Notes: generated by a model not told the origin, from the sequence alone. A stretch of 64,000 bases of DNA from VAXT01 sp963794605 (GCA_963794605.1 CAWCEN010000003.1:1-64000), one strand, 5' to 3'. Counted from the stretch's first letter, positions 1 to 11,997 are shown. Numbers and translations: made by a program.

Positions 1-3684
<3,684 letters not shown>

Positions 3685-3771
3685 TGAACACGTGTCAGCT
3701 GCTATGGAGTTTTGAGGGTGCGCAGAAATGTGCGCTCGAGCCAGGCTGAAGCCTGGCACGAGATTTGAAAA

Positions 3772-3889
<118 letters not shown>

Positions 3890-3899
3890 TACTTTCCAC

Positions 3900-3929
3900 C
3901 AAAAGCCCCGCGAGAGCGGGGCTTTTCTA
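3900..3929 (+). terminator. rRNA operon terminator
   Basis: AAGCCCCGC GAGA GCGGGGCTTTT forms a 9-bp GC-rich hairpin with A and T tracts on both sides, 11 nt after 5S. The flanking symmetry means it can also end the convergent HYR-domain gene. Confidence 0.92.
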
Positions 3930-4796
3930 TTGCACGCGGAACGTGCTCCGGCCGACCAGCCTGCCGTAGCGGGCGCCCGCGGGATCGCCGAAGCCAGGCC
4001 ATACGAACCAGACGTACCTACCCGGAGTGAGCAGCATCCGGCGGCCGTGGTGCGTCCACTGGTCGTGCAGCTGGAGCCGGGAACGACTCGGCCAGACGCT
4101 CAGGACCTGGTGACCGCCGCGGAAGAGCTGGACGTTGTAGTACGTGGCCCTCGGCACGCCTCGCCAAGCCAGGAGTGGGGCCTTCGAAACGACCTCGCCG
4201 GCAGCGGGCGAGTAGAGGCCGACCTGGCGCGCTCTCCGCGCCAGCTTGACGCTGACGGTGAATGACGCACGGGCGACGTTCTGCCCGCGATCGGTCGCTG
4301 TGCAGTCGACCCTGGTCGTCCCGACTCGGAACAGCGTCGACGAAGCCGCCGAGCACGTTGGGACGATGGTCCCGTCGACCAGATCGGTTGCCGAGACCTC
4401 GAACCTGACGACGGCGCCCTTCTTGTTTGCCGTCCTGGCACCAAGTGACCCGGGTACGACGAGTCGAGGCGCAGTGCGATCGAGGACCGTGACTCGGAAG
4501 CTCTTGGTCGCGACCTCGTCGTCTGGGCGCTCCTGGGCCGTGCACGTAACCGTCGTCTGTCCGAGCGAGAAGCCCGCGCCCGACTCCGGGCTACAGCTCA
4601 CTGGTAGCGCCTGGTTCGAACGGCCGGTCGCGGAAGCCGTGAATGAGACGGCCGCCCCGTTCGGCCCTTGGGCCTCGACGGTCATGTCGGTCGGGACGAT
4701 CAGGTCGGGCTCTCGCGTAGGCGCGGCAGACGACGTGCCGGCCACTACGGTGAGGGCCAGCAGCGCGAGTGGTGCGAGAACCGCGGCTCGACTCAT
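3927..4796 (-). CDS. Secreted HYR-domain protein
   Basis: 289 aa. Residues 1-25 are a Sec signal peptide ending in SSAAP. Two HYR (hyalin-repeat, Ig-like) modules follow, at about 30-105 and 106-185. Each has the typical 'C(S/T)P..G..F..G.TTV.C.A' ending, here 'FSLGQTTVTCTA' and 'FRVGTTRVDCTATD', with paired cysteines. The C-terminal 100 aa resemble a fibronectin-III-like beta domain. HYR modules are adhesion or surface-display folds and no catalytic site is visible. The gene converges on the rRNA operon and shares its terminator. Confidence 0.88.
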   Translation of the reverse strand: MSRAAVLAPLALLALTVVAGTSSAAPTREPDLIVPTDMTVEAQGPNGAAVSFTASATGRSNQALPVSCSPESGAGFSLGQTTVTCTAQERPDDEVATKSFRVTVLDRTAPRLVVPGSLGARTANKKGAVVRFEVSATDLVDGTIVPTCSAASSTLFRVGTTRVDCTATDRGQNVARASFTVSVKLARRARQVGLYSPAAGEVVSKAPLLAWRGVPRATYYNVQLFRGGHQVLSVWPSRSRLQLHDQWTHHGRRMLLTPGRYVWFVWPGFGDPAGARYGRLVGRSTFRVQ

Positions 4797-4860
4797 TTCC
4801 CCTCACTTTGCTGTACGGGGCTGCGCCGGGTTCGGATTAGGCCGCTCATACAATCCTTCG

Positions 4861-5385
4861 GTGGAATTGCGCGGCGAGGGAGTCGTGCTGCGGCCGTGGC
4901 GGATCGAGGACGTGCCCACGGTCGCCGCGGCGTGCCGAGATCCCGAGATCGCACGCTGGCTCGCGCTCGTTCCTCAGCCGTATACGGAGGAAAACGCACG
5001 CGTCTACATCGAGGACTGCATCGATGCTCCCGAAGACAGGTGCCCGTTCGCGATCACGGATGCCTCGACCGGCGATGTGATCGGATCGATCGACATGCGC
5101 ATCAACCGCCTGCTGACCGGCCATGTCGGCTACTGGGTAGCGGCCGAGGCGCGGGGTCGCGGCGTCGCGCCTGACGCGCTCAGAGCGTTGAGCCGGTGGG
5201 CAATCGAGGAGCTAGAGGTCGGCCGTGTCGAGCTCGTCACCGATCCCGAGAACGTCGCCTCGCAGCGCGTCGCCGAGAAGGCAGGCTTTCAGCGCGAGGG
5301 CACTCTGCGCTCGATTCTCCTCGACCGCGACGGCAGCAGGCGAGACGGTGTGATGTTCTCGCTTTTGCCCGACGAGCTCGACTAG
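4861..5385 (+). CDS. GNAT family N-acetyltransferase
   Basis: 174 aa from GTG 4861. This start is chosen because 'VELRGEGVVLRPWRIED' is the usual N-terminus of the RimJ/RimL-like GNAT group; no ribosome binding site is visible, so it may be leaderless. Motif A, which binds acetyl-CoA, is 'GYWVAAEARGRGVAPDALRAL' split as V-x5-RGxG with a following helix. The C-terminal 'ASQRVAEKAGFQREG' block is also typical. It probably acetylates a protein N-terminus or small amine; the substrate is unknown. It overlaps the stop of the convergent M48 protease by 4 nt. Confidence 0.88.
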   Translation: MELRGEGVVLRPWRIEDVPTVAAACRDPEIARWLALVPQPYTEENARVYIEDCIDAPEDRCPFAITDASTGDVIGSIDMRINRLLTGHVGYWVAAEARGRGVAPDALRALSRWAIEELEVGRVELVTDPENVASQRVAEKAGFQREGTLRSILLDRDGSRRDGVMFSLLPDELD

Positions 5386-6221
5386 GCGGCGCGCAGCCGG
5401 TCGCGCCACTCGGGATCGAGCTCGCGCAGGCGCCGCACGCGCTCGCCGAGTGGCGGGTGCGTGACGAACATCGCCGCCAGCCCCTCCTCGGCGAACGGGT
5501 TCACGGTGTAGAGCGGTTCCGTCGCCGGGCTGGCACGGAACTCGACGAACGACCCGGCCGCCTCCAGCCTGAGGAGCGCGTCGGCCAAGCCGTGCGGCGA
5601 CTCGCAGAGCACGGCCCCAGCGCGGTCGGCGGCGTACTCGCGGCCCGGAGAGAGGAGAAGGTGCGTGAACGAGGCCGCGACCGGACCGAGCACGAACAGG
5701 AAGCCGCGCTGGAACCAGCCCGCGAGCCGCGTGACCTCGATCAAGAACCCCGACAGGACGACGACCGTCGTCTGCACGAGCACGTCCCGGTTCGCGATGT
5801 GCACGAGCTCATGCGCGAGGATCCCGTCCAGCTCTGCCGGAGGTGCCGCCGAGAGCAGTCCGGCGCTGACCGTGAGCGATGAGCCACGCGGCCCGCGGCC
5901 GGCAGCGAACGCCCGCGGGTGTCCGTCGTCGAGGAAGTAGAGGCGGGGCTTCGCGACACCGGCCCGCGCAGCAAGCCGCTCGACGGTCGAGCGCAGGAGC
6001 GGGGCCTCGGCCGCGGCCAGCTCGCGTGCGCCGACCATGCCCGGCGCCACGCGGTCGAGGTACCAGTAGAGCGCGGCCCCGGCGAGCAGGACGCAGAAGA
6101 CGGCGATCGACGCGGTTCGGTATCCGCTCGCCCACCAGAAGAGCCCGCCGACGACGACGCAGAAGCCGATCAGGAGGAGCCAGGCCTTGGCCAGGTTTCG
6201 GGCCGTCGGCCAGAAGCCCAC
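5382..6221 (-). CDS. htpX: M48 family membrane zinc metalloprotease (HtpX-like)
   Basis: 279 aa. Two transmembrane helices span about residues 13-30 and 37-54. The zinc site is HELVH at 137-141, and the third ligand is Glu195 in GREYAADR. Hydrophobic segments after the active site (about 152-166 and 172-192) match the HtpX topology with the catalytic domain facing the cytosol. The family degrades damaged membrane proteins. Length is close to E. coli HtpX (293 aa). A stop 4 nt from the next upstream gene suggests a two-gene transcript. The symbol is by family resemblance. Confidence 0.88.
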   Translation of the reverse strand: MGFWPTARNLAKAWLLLIGFCVVVGGLFWWASGYRTASIAVFCVLLAGAALYWYLDRVAPGMVGARELAAAEAPLLRSTVERLAARAGVAKPRLYFLDDGHPRAFAAGRGPRGSSLTVSAGLLSAAPPAELDGILAHELVHIANRDVLVQTTVVVLSGFLIEVTRLAGWFQRGFLFVLGPVAASFTHLLLSPGREYAADRAGAVLCESPHGLADALLRLEAAGSFVEFRASPATEPLYTVNPFAEEGLAAMFVTHPPLGERVRRLRELDPEWRDRLRAA

Positions 6222-6225
6222 GGGT

Positions 6226-6495
6226 CTAGGAGTCGCGCTCGTCCTCGGCGAAGCCGCGCGGAGGCCAGTCCGGCTCGGGCGCGTCGCAGCGGCTCGTGCA
6301 GTGCAGCGAGGCGATGTTCTGAAGCGGGATCAGGATGTGGCCGTTGAGCTCGATGTGGGCGACCTCGTCGACGGCGCAGTAGGCGGTCAGGACGCCTTCG
6401 TGGTAATCCCCGCCGAACATGGCGACCTCTACCTGCTCGCCCTTGTACTTGCTCGTGTAGTCCTCCACCGGTCGGAGCGTAGCCGAGACCCGCAT
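6226..6495 (-). CDS. Conserved hypothetical protein, cysteine-containing C-terminus
   Basis: 89 aa from the internal ATG at 6495 (MRVSATLRPVEDYTSKYKGE). An upstream ATG at 6585 would add 30 unconvincing residues. A small beta-rich body (VEVAMFGGDYHEGVLTAYCAVDEVAHIELNGHI) is followed by a tail with three Cys and many acidic residues. I do not recognise the function. The internal segment 6445-6520 has a degraded copy at about 12178-12250, so this gene belongs to a locally duplicated family. It precedes the htpX-like gene by 4 nt and is probably co-transcribed with it. Confidence 0.6.
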   Translation of the reverse strand: MRVSATLRPVEDYTSKYKGEQVEVAMFGGDYHEGVLTAYCAVDEVAHIELNGHILIPLQNIASLHCTSRCDAPEPDWPPRGFAEDERDS

Positions 6496-6520
6496 GGTTA
6501 CGTGGTCGTCCCTGCCGTAT
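6445..6520. repeat. Segment duplicated at 12178-12250
   Basis: About 70 bp here is repeated near 12178 with a few changes, including the core GCTCGTGTAGTCCTCCAC and CGGAGCGTAGCCGA. The second copy has lost coding capacity: an in-frame TAG splits the corresponding peptide. Confidence 0.75.
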
Positions 6521-6658
6521 AGGTCGCGAAATGCTCTGCCCGTGTGGCCTCGGTGAGGCCTTGGGAGTGTTGTCTGGCAGGACACCGCCTACCAGGATCA
6601 GGTCGCGGGATGACCGCTAATCCGACCCGAAGCGGCGTAGACTGGTGCGCAGCGGCGC

Positions 6659-6730
6659 GCGGGGATAGTCCAACGGTTAGGGCGGCGGCTCACCAAGCCG
6701 CAGATGCAGGTTCGACTCCCGCTCCCCGCT
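6659..6730 (+). tRNA. tRNA-like gene, anticodon ACC (Gly?), with C33
   Basis: A 72-nt cloverleaf with a 7-bp acceptor stem (GCGGGGA / TCCCCGC), discriminator T, D-arm (6668-6683), anticodon stem GCGGC/GCCGC and T-loop TTCGACT. The anticodon loop 6690-6696 reads T-C-A-C-C-A-A, so the anticodon would be ACC (glycine GGU). Position 33 would be C instead of the near-universal U, and the T-stem has one A-C mismatch. U73 and a G-C first pair are compatible with tRNA-Gly. It is either an unusual tRNA, a decayed copy, or carries a sequence error. No CCA is encoded. Confidence 0.65.
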
Positions 6731-7148
6731 TCTCCGTACCGTTCTTCAATGCGCGGCTGCTGACCTTGCTAGACATGTCCGCCCGCCGGCCCATCTTGCG
6801 CCCGTCGTCCGGCCGTCCGAGCCTCACCGTGGCCGGCGAGTGGCGAGGAAGCGTTCGAGGCGTCCGAGGGTTCGACCCCGCCGCCGGTCCTCCCCCGCGC
6901 AACGGCTCAATGGGGAGTAGGATGGTTGGACTGGCCCTGCTGCCAGAACCCCGGCCGGAAGCCCGTAAGCCACCGACGCGCCCTCTAGGGCACGCGAGGC
7001 GAGGAGCCAAGGCAAACAGAGTTCAGACTTGCGGGGCCAGTACCTTTGTGGCACAGGAGCGCGACCATGGCCCGTTGCATGCTTCGGCAGGTTGCAAATA
7101 CGAGTCGGCTCGCCGTAGAGTCGGCCCGCTTCCAAGGAAAGGATCACT
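6731..7148. other. Gene-poor stretch after the tRNA
   Basis: No convincing gene is seen on either strand. The open frames here are short and lack ribosome binding sites or recognisable families. The last 20 nt hold the ribosome binding site of the small membrane peptide at 7149. Confidence 0.5.
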
Positions 7149-7232
7149 GTGCCTACCTGGCTTTGGATCGTCCTCATCGTCGTGTTGATAGCCATCCTTG
7201 CCTACCGATACCGGGGACGGTTCTCTAGGTAG
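7149..7232 (+). CDS. 27-aa single-pass membrane peptide
   Basis: GTG start at 7149, preceded by AAGGAAAGG at about 7133-7141. The peptide is one hydrophobic helix (LWIVLIVVLIAILAY, residues 5-19) followed by a short Arg-rich tail (RYRGRFSR), so the C-terminus should stay cytoplasmic by the positive-inside rule. The combination of ribosome binding site, a clean transmembrane helix and a basic tail suggests a real gene. Function unknown; small membrane peptides often adjust larger membrane complexes. Confidence 0.55.
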   Translation: MPTWLWIVLIVVLIAILAYRYRGRFSR

Positions 7233-7239
7233 CCGCGAC

Positions 7240-7452
7240 CTATCTGGCTTTCGCCTTCTCGATCTGCTCCATGCGGTCGGCGAGCAGGTGAAACGAACGC
7301 TGCGTGGCGATGACCAGGCCCATGAGCAGCTGATTCATCTCGTCTACCGGCGGTGCGATTCCAGAACCACTGGCAGCCTGAGCCTTCTCATAAGCGGGCA
7401 GAGACTTCACTTCGCGCCTGAATACGGCGTCGACTTCGTTCCCGAGCGACAT
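7240..7452 (-). CDS. Small hypothetical protein
   Basis: 70 aa from ATG 7452, preceded on the minus strand by AGGAGAG at a 5-6 nt distance, which decides this start over an upstream ATG at 7614. The product (MSLGNEVDAVFRREVK...MEQIEKAKAR) is soluble and helical, with a probable short coiled coil in its last 40 residues. No family recognised. Confidence 0.5.
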   Translation of the reverse strand: MSLGNEVDAVFRREVKSLPAYEKAQAASGSGIAPPVDEMNQLLMGLVIATQRSFHLLADRMEQIEKAKAR

Positions 7453-7573
7453 AGCCCTCTCCTGTTCGGTTGCCGCAAACACTAGAACTCGCGCACGGGG
7501 CAGTGCTCCTCCGGCCACCGGCAAGTGGCGGGGATTTACGGACGTATCACTCTGCACCGGTCTGACCGGCACC

Positions 7574-7918
7574 GTGACGCTAACGGTCACGGAGGCTGGG
7601 CGTTTCGTCGACACGGGAACGACCTCTCACGTCTCCGGCGCGACAACGCAGGACTACCGGACGGACTGGTCGGACGGGAGCTATTCGATCAACCACTCTC
7701 CCGCCCATTGGGAGTTCAACACCAATTCAACTGGTCAGGTGGTCTACACCTGGGCACAGCAGGATCGCGGAACCTTGTACAACGCTGACGGACAGGTGAT
7801 TGGGCAGTTCAGCGTCTTCACGCTCAACCACATCACCTGGAGAGACGCCAACGGCAACGGTCTGGCCGACCCTGACGAGATCAGGTCGAGCGTCGACCAG
7901 TTTCGCGTGACCTGTTAA
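7574..7918 (+). CDS. Hypothetical, probably 5'-truncated secreted protein
   Basis: 114 aa from GTG 7574. The frame stays open upstream with plausible residues (GFTDVSLCTGLTGTVTLTV) but has no start or signal peptide, so the 5' end may be lost. The body is polar and beta-like (YTWAQQDRGTLYNADGQVIGQF) and ends in an EF-hand-like loop, DANGNGLADPDE, a likely calcium-binding signature. No family recognised. Followed by a GC-rich inverted repeat near 7928-7965 (GGGGTGGCCGCCC...GGCCACCCC) that can act as terminator. Confidence 0.5.
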   Translation: MTLTVTEAGRFVDTGTTSHVSGATTQDYRTDWSDGSYSINHSPAHWEFNTNSTGQVVYTWAQQDRGTLYNADGQVIGQFSVFTLNHITWRDANGNGLADPDEIRSSVDQFRVTC

Positions 7919-7925
7919 ACGGGTT

Positions 7926-7961
7926 GAGCGGGGTGGCCGCCCGTGCGCGGCCACCCCGCAA
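7926..7961 (+). terminator. Hairpin after the EF-hand-like gene
   Basis: GCGGGGTGGCCGCCCGTGCGCGGCCACCCCGC is a near-perfect inverted repeat (GCGGGGTGGCCGC with GCGGCCACCCCGC). It lacks a T tract, so it is a structural rather than canonical terminator. Confidence 0.65.
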
Positions 7962-7968
7962 TCCCTCG

Positions 7969-8226
7969 TTACGGGCGCGAGCGACGAGCTTGGCCGGCTC
8001 TCCGGCTAGACGCTGTTTCGGCCATCGCCCGCAAGGTCACCCTCGCCTCCCCATAGGCGCCACCGGTGAGCGCGACGAGGAAGGCGGCGGCCAGGGCAGC
8101 CTCCTCGATCGTCACGTCCGGCTGCTCCTCCAGGAGACGCAGCAGCCAGCGCGCCGGGACTCGCGGATGCCGGCGCGGATCCTTCCGTGCGACAAGCACC
8201 TCTGTCGGAACTCGGCCGAAAGCCAT
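7969..8226 (-). CDS. Small hypothetical protein, duplicated in the element
   Basis: 85 aa, Arg/Ala rich. The central part (RWLLRLLEEQPDVTIEEAALAAAFLVALTGG) looks like two helices. No family recognised. Support comes from a partial, internally deleted copy at about 18150-18250 that keeps both ends of the sequence. It overlaps the opposite-strand frame beginning at 8187, so one of the two starts may be wrong. Confidence 0.42.
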   Translation of the reverse strand: MAFGRVPTEVLVARKDPRRHPRVPARWLLRLLEEQPDVTIEEAALAAAFLVALTGGAYGEARVTLRAMAETASSRRAGQARRSRP

Positions 8227-8606
8227 TCACCGTGCGCGGCCTACTCGCGAACGCCAACAACGACGTCCATCAGGTCGCGACGCGCACCGGCACGGTACTG
8301 ACGTGGCCGATTGCGTTCAAGACTCTCTATAACCGTTACGGGGACAGCTGGCGCGTGAAACCTGACCAGTCGCTGCTGTGCAAGGCCAAGAGGGTCCAGC
8401 ACCGCAACCCGGCAAGGCCGTTTTACGCGAAGGATCTGAAGCGGGACGTCGCTCGGCGAGCGCGCGCGATTTGCAGGAAGGCGCGCGTCAGGAAGGGACC
8501 GCTTCTAGAGGCCTACACTCTCGACGTCGCAGTCACTGGCCGAGCCGCCGCGGCGAACGTGTATGTCGGCGCAACCAACCCTGTCGCTGTCGGCAAACCG
8601 AAGTAG
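8187..8606 (+). pseudogene. C-terminal part of a larger exported protein (probable remnant)
   Basis: 139 aa at most. The segment 'FTVRGLLANANNDVHQV...YGDSWRVKPDQSLLC' resembles the end of VWD-like modules in large bacterial surface proteins, where YADSWRV..SLF is typical, followed by a Cys-containing helical tail (ARAICRKARV). There is no signal peptide, and the N-terminal residues overlap an opposite-strand gene. I read it as the 3' remnant of a longer gene. The VWD resemblance is from memory of the motif and is tentative. Confidence 0.4.
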
Positions 8607-8690
8607 GACGAAGCAAGTGTCTCAAGCGCCGCGATTTCGAGGCCGCGGGCCTGCGCGGTCTCGGCGCAGCTACGTGGCGATCGACAGAAG

Positions 8691-10268
8691 CTAATCGCAC
8701 ACTTCGAAGTAGACGTGTCCGGAGACGCCGACCCAGACGAAGTCGTTGCCGACTGCGAGCCACTGGGGGTGGTAGCCGGTCTCGATCGTCGCGACGACGG
8801 TGTCGGTGTCAGGATCGATGCGCGACACCGTGCCGTCGCAGTGGTTCGTGACCCAGACCGAACCCGCTCCAACCGCGACGCTCATCGGCGTGTCCCCCAC
8901 CTGGACGATGTCGCGAGGCCTGCCTGTGACAGGGTTGATGCGCCAGACCTTGTTGTCGTACCACATCGCTTCCCAAATCGAGCCGAAACCGACCGCAGGT
9001 CCATTCGGGAGGTTGCCTACTGGGATGCGGGTCGCTTGACCATTCTGCGCGTCGAGGCGAAGGAGGTCATTCGCGGGAGAGCCGAGGCCGACCCACGCAG
9101 CTCCGTAGCCGAACGCCACTCCTAGCGCCCAGTCGTGCGGCCGGAGCGGATACTTCCGCTCGAGTCGCATTGTGCGAGGGGCAGGTAGCTGCCAACGTGT
9201 GACCAAGCCCGGGAAACCCGTCGAGACCCAGAGCGAGCCGCCGCCGACCCCGACGGCCGCAGTGTCCTGCCTCTCAGGGAGAGGAACCGAAGTGTAGGAG
9301 GTGAGTGTGTCGGTTTCCACCTGATACACCTGGCCACGGCTCTCGCTCGCGACCCACAGCCAGGCGTCTCCTTGCCTCGCGATGCTGCCGTCTGCGGCGT
9401 ACCGACCGGAGTTCGTTAGGTTGCCAGTTCGGGTGTCAATACGGGATAGCGTCGCATCCTCCACGCTGGCCACAAACACGTAGTCCCCGACGATCTCCAC
9501 CTCGCCCGGATTCCTTCCCACGGGAATCACGTCCACGATCTCGTTCGTCGCGGCGTCGATCTTCACGAGCGATTCGGGCACCACGGCCGGCGCGTCATCA
9601 CGCGAGAGCAATACCACGGCGGTGGCGGCAGCAGCCGCGATGGCGACTAGTACAACGGCCGCGCCAAAGAGCTTCCGCCGTGGCGACCACTCGGGCTCGG
9701 CTACCTTCGGCGCCTTGAGAGGCGGGAAGTCGCTCGCTAGCCCGTCGACGACGAGCTGACTGAGCCGCTCTGGGCCATCAAAGTCTTTGAGCTCGTACTC
9801 ACCGAGCGGCCGAATGCTGACATCCGCCGGCTCGTTGTCAGCGAGCAACGACGTCGCAGCCTCGGAGAGCACCACCTGCCCGCCGTGTGCGGCGGCGGAG
9901 ATGCGCGCCGCGCGATGGACTCCGAGACCGACGTAGCGATCGCCGACGACCTGGGGCTCTCCGGCGTGCAATCCGATGCGCACGCGGACCTCGGCACCAC
10001 GTGGCCAGTCGTAAGCCGTGAGTCCCCTCTGCACCTGCTCCGCCGCGGTAGCCGCATCGCGAACTCGCGGAAAGACGGCGAAGAGTGAGTCGCCTTGGTC
10101 GTCAACGATACGGCCTGAGTTGGCCTCGAACGCCTCGCTGAGCAAGCGATGATGCTCCGCGATCAGCCGCGAGTAGTCGCCCCCGAGGGCCCGCAGGAGC
10201 TGCGTCGACTGTTCGATGTCGGTGAAGAGGAAGGCGACTGTTCCAGTAGGAAGATCACCCGCGCTCAT
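8691..10268 (-). CDS. Class III adenylate/guanylate cyclase fused to a beta-propeller
   Basis: 525 aa. Residues 8-185 form a class III cyclase domain: metal-binding Asp in FLFTDIEQST (14-23), the second Asp in DDQGDSLFAVF, and the 'RIGLHAGEPQ..GDRYVGLGVHRAARI' block. One transmembrane helix (about 201-223) follows. Residues 230-525 are a YVTN/NHL-type beta-propeller with repeats such as 'VGVGGGSLWVSTGF' and 'SVAVGAGSVWVTNHCDGTVSRID'. The layout predicts a cytosolic cyclase with an extracellular sensor propeller. It probably makes cAMP, but the base specificity is not readable here. Cytosolic-N topology follows from the hydrophobic segment alone. Confidence 0.9.
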   Translation of the reverse strand: MSAGDLPTGTVAFLFTDIEQSTQLLRALGGDYSRLIAEHHRLLSEAFEANSGRIVDDQGDSLFAVFPRVRDAATAAEQVQRGLTAYDWPRGAEVRVRIGLHAGEPQVVGDRYVGLGVHRAARISAAAHGGQVVLSEAATSLLADNEPADVSIRPLGEYELKDFDGPERLSQLVVDGLASDFPPLKAPKVAEPEWSPRRKLFGAAVVLVAIAAAAATAVVLLSRDDAPAVVPESLVKIDAATNEIVDVIPVGRNPGEVEIVGDYVFVASVEDATLSRIDTRTGNLTNSGRYAADGSIARQGDAWLWVASESRGQVYQVETDTLTSYTSVPLPERQDTAAVGVGGGSLWVSTGFPGLVTRWQLPAPRTMRLERKYPLRPHDWALGVAFGYGAAWVGLGSPANDLLRLDAQNGQATRIPVGNLPNGPAVGFGSIWEAMWYDNKVWRINPVTGRPRDIVQVGDTPMSVAVGAGSVWVTNHCDGTVSRIDPDTDTVVATIETGYHPQWLAVGNDFVWVGVSGHVYFEVCD

Positions 10269-10945
10269 TGGGCAATGATGGGCGCTCCCACGGGCCAGGG
10301 CAAGGGCACGGCTTGCACTCCGGCCCTACGGCCCATCTCGAACTCCCAGGACAGCAGGCAATATCTACCCAAACCGCATGGTTGAGGCGTTTCTGAGCGG
10401 TTTCCACCGCGCGTTTCTACCCCGCGAGCCTCGATGACCGGGTCGTTGTGTAACCTCCTGACACAGCGGCAACCGGCCACGCATCCTCATCGACATGGCC
10501 CAGTGTGCAGCTCGGTGTTTACGCCCTTTCCGGTTCACCAACACAGTGCGCACGTCGTGCGGATGGAGACGCGGAGCGCTTGGCGGGGCATCCGTGGAAG
10601 ATGAAAGTAAGCCTCGGCCGCTTCCCGAAGGAGGCGTACACGAATGGAGCACCTCGCCGCGAACCCTGCTGCGGCACCCGTCGAGCGCAGCTTTCGCCTA
10701 ACCAGAGAATCCAAGTCGGCAGGCGCCCTGCGTGGTAGCCCGGCGCAGTGGACGTGTCCCGATCGGCGTCTAGCGCGGGCGCTCGTTGCGGCTTAGGCTC
10801 GATCAGGGCCGGGTCGTGGGAAGCGTCCTACGCGCACAAGGGTGTTCGGCTCGCCGCCCGCCCCTATTGACATGTACCGAGAGAGGTTCAGGCTGTAGAC
10901 CGAACGAGCGGCCCCGCCTTCAAGCAACGTCGAGAGGGGATAGAC
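10269..10945. other. 677-bp stretch without a supported gene
   Basis: Open frames are short, Arg/Pro-rich and mutually overlapping, as expected of GC-rich non-coding DNA. It contains one copy of a recurring CCGCATGGTT motif (10375-10384), followed by CTGAGCGGTTT and CTCGATG, an arrangement also seen near 20943-21055. The last 25 nt before 10946 hold a weak GAGAGGGG ribosome binding site. Confidence 0.5.
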
Positions 10946-11488
10946 GTGAAGACGCTCGTGGGACTCGCTCTGGTGGGATCGATCCTGATCCTCGTGGGGT
11001 CAGGCTGCGGCGGGAGTTCCAGCAGCTCCGCTGACAAGACCACCACCGCATCGAAGCCGCCACCGCCTCCACCCAAGGCGACACCGAAGGACCGAGTACG
11101 GGACGAGGTGGGCGATGAGGTCAAGGCGGGCGGCTATGCAGGGGACATCAAGATCCAGAACGTAGCCTTCTCGGCGTCCGAGGCTCAGATCACGGCGACC
11201 ACTCCCGAGGGCGGCCTCCAGGGAGTGAGCTGCGGGGATCTTGACGACGGCGCGAAGGCGATCTTCACGAAGATCTACGACGACGCGGGTTGGAAGAAGG
11301 GAGCCGCCATCGTCTACAAGGGTGGGCTAGTGAATAAGGCGACGGGCAAGGAAGCCCCGGATGTCAACACAGGGATCTTCACGATCCTTGCCGGGCCTGC
11401 GAATCACATCGATTGGTCGGACGATGACGCACTCTCCAACATCGACTGGTCGATCTTCCGCGACTTCTGCCATCCAGCGCTGCAGTAA
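10946..11488 (+). CDS. Hypothetical lipoprotein
   Basis: 180 aa. A lipoprotein signal peptide ends in LVGSGC (Cys21), followed by a Ser/Thr/Pro linker to about residue 48 (SSSSS..KPPPPPPK), the usual spacer for actinobacterial lipoproteins. The globular part has three further Cys, in VSCGD and DFCHPALQ among them, and acidic patches. It is anchored to the outer face of the membrane. I recognise no family. GAGAGGGGATAGACGTG places a ribosome binding site about 9 nt before the ATG. Confidence 0.75.
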   Translation: MKTLVGLALVGSILILVGSGCGGSSSSSADKTTTASKPPPPPPKATPKDRVRDEVGDEVKAGGYAGDIKIQNVAFSASEAQITATTPEGGLQGVSCGDLDDGAKAIFTKIYDDAGWKKGAAIVYKGGLVNKATGKEAPDVNTGIFTILAGPANHIDWSDDDALSNIDWSIFRDFCHPALQ

Positions 11489-11549
11489 GGGGGCACGCTG
11501 GCGCGGACAGCCCACTGCTTGCCCGTCCTCGCGGTTAGGCGGATTGGGA

Positions 11550-11783
11550 ATGCATCACCCAGCGCGAGTCGTTGTAGAAGCAGTGGAGAAGCAGCCCGGT
11601 CGCCTGTTCGTGGTCAGCTGGCTCCTGTTCATCCCCCTGATCGTGCTGTGCTTCCTGCCGTTCGTGTACCTCGCAGCCGCCGACTCACCCAGCGCTTGGG
11701 TGTTCATGTTGCTTTGGTGGGTGCCTCTATTGCCGCTCGCCTTCTTGGCGTACGGCCTACCGCGCCTGCGCCGCTCTCGCTGA
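11550..11783 (+). CDS. Two-TM hypothetical membrane protein
   Basis: 77 aa from ATG 11550. Two strong transmembrane helices (about 22-43 and 50-70) are separated by a short acidic loop, ADSPSA, with a basic C-terminus, RLRRSR. The start is chosen because it leaves a natural cytoplasmic N-terminus; the upstream extension is composition-biased. Function unknown. Confidence 0.6.
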   Translation: MHHPARVVVEAVEKQPGRLFVVSWLLFIPLIVLCFLPFVYLAAADSPSAWVFMLLWWVPLLPLAFLAYGLPRLRRSR

Positions 11784-11853
11784 TCGAGCACGCGAGTACG
11801 GCCGCCCGGCCTTCTTCAGCCGCTGCTTGTAGCCCTACTGACGACCGAGGCTT

Positions 11854-11997
11854 CTAGTAACCGCTGCCGCTGCCGATGCCGCTGCCGATGCCGAAGAGAA
11901 GGAACGGCAGGACGAGGAAGACGACGATTGCGCCGACGATCAGCGTCCACCACGGCATGCGATCCATCGACTTCCAGATGCCCTGAAGCGCACTCAT
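11854..11997 (-). CDS. 47-aa membrane protein with Gly/Ser tail
   Basis: Reading the minus strand from ATG 11997 gives a peptide with an amphipathic start (MSALQGIWKSMDRM), one transmembrane helix (WWTLIVGAIVVFLVLPFLLF, residues 16-35) and a Gly-Ser repeat ending GSGSGY. The uninterrupted helix and natural stop make it a credible small gene. Function unknown. Confidence 0.55.
   Translation of the reverse strand: MSALQGIWKSMDRMPWWTLIVGAIVVFLVLPFLLFGIGSGIGSGSGY

Noticed and set aside
6960..7080. Possible riboswitch before the small membrane peptide
   Set aside because: Some pairing is possible, but I could not match the conserved core of any known class.
7926..7961. Insertion-sequence terminal repeats
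   Set aside because: A single hairpin with no transposase nearby; no transposase-like protein was seen in the whole window.
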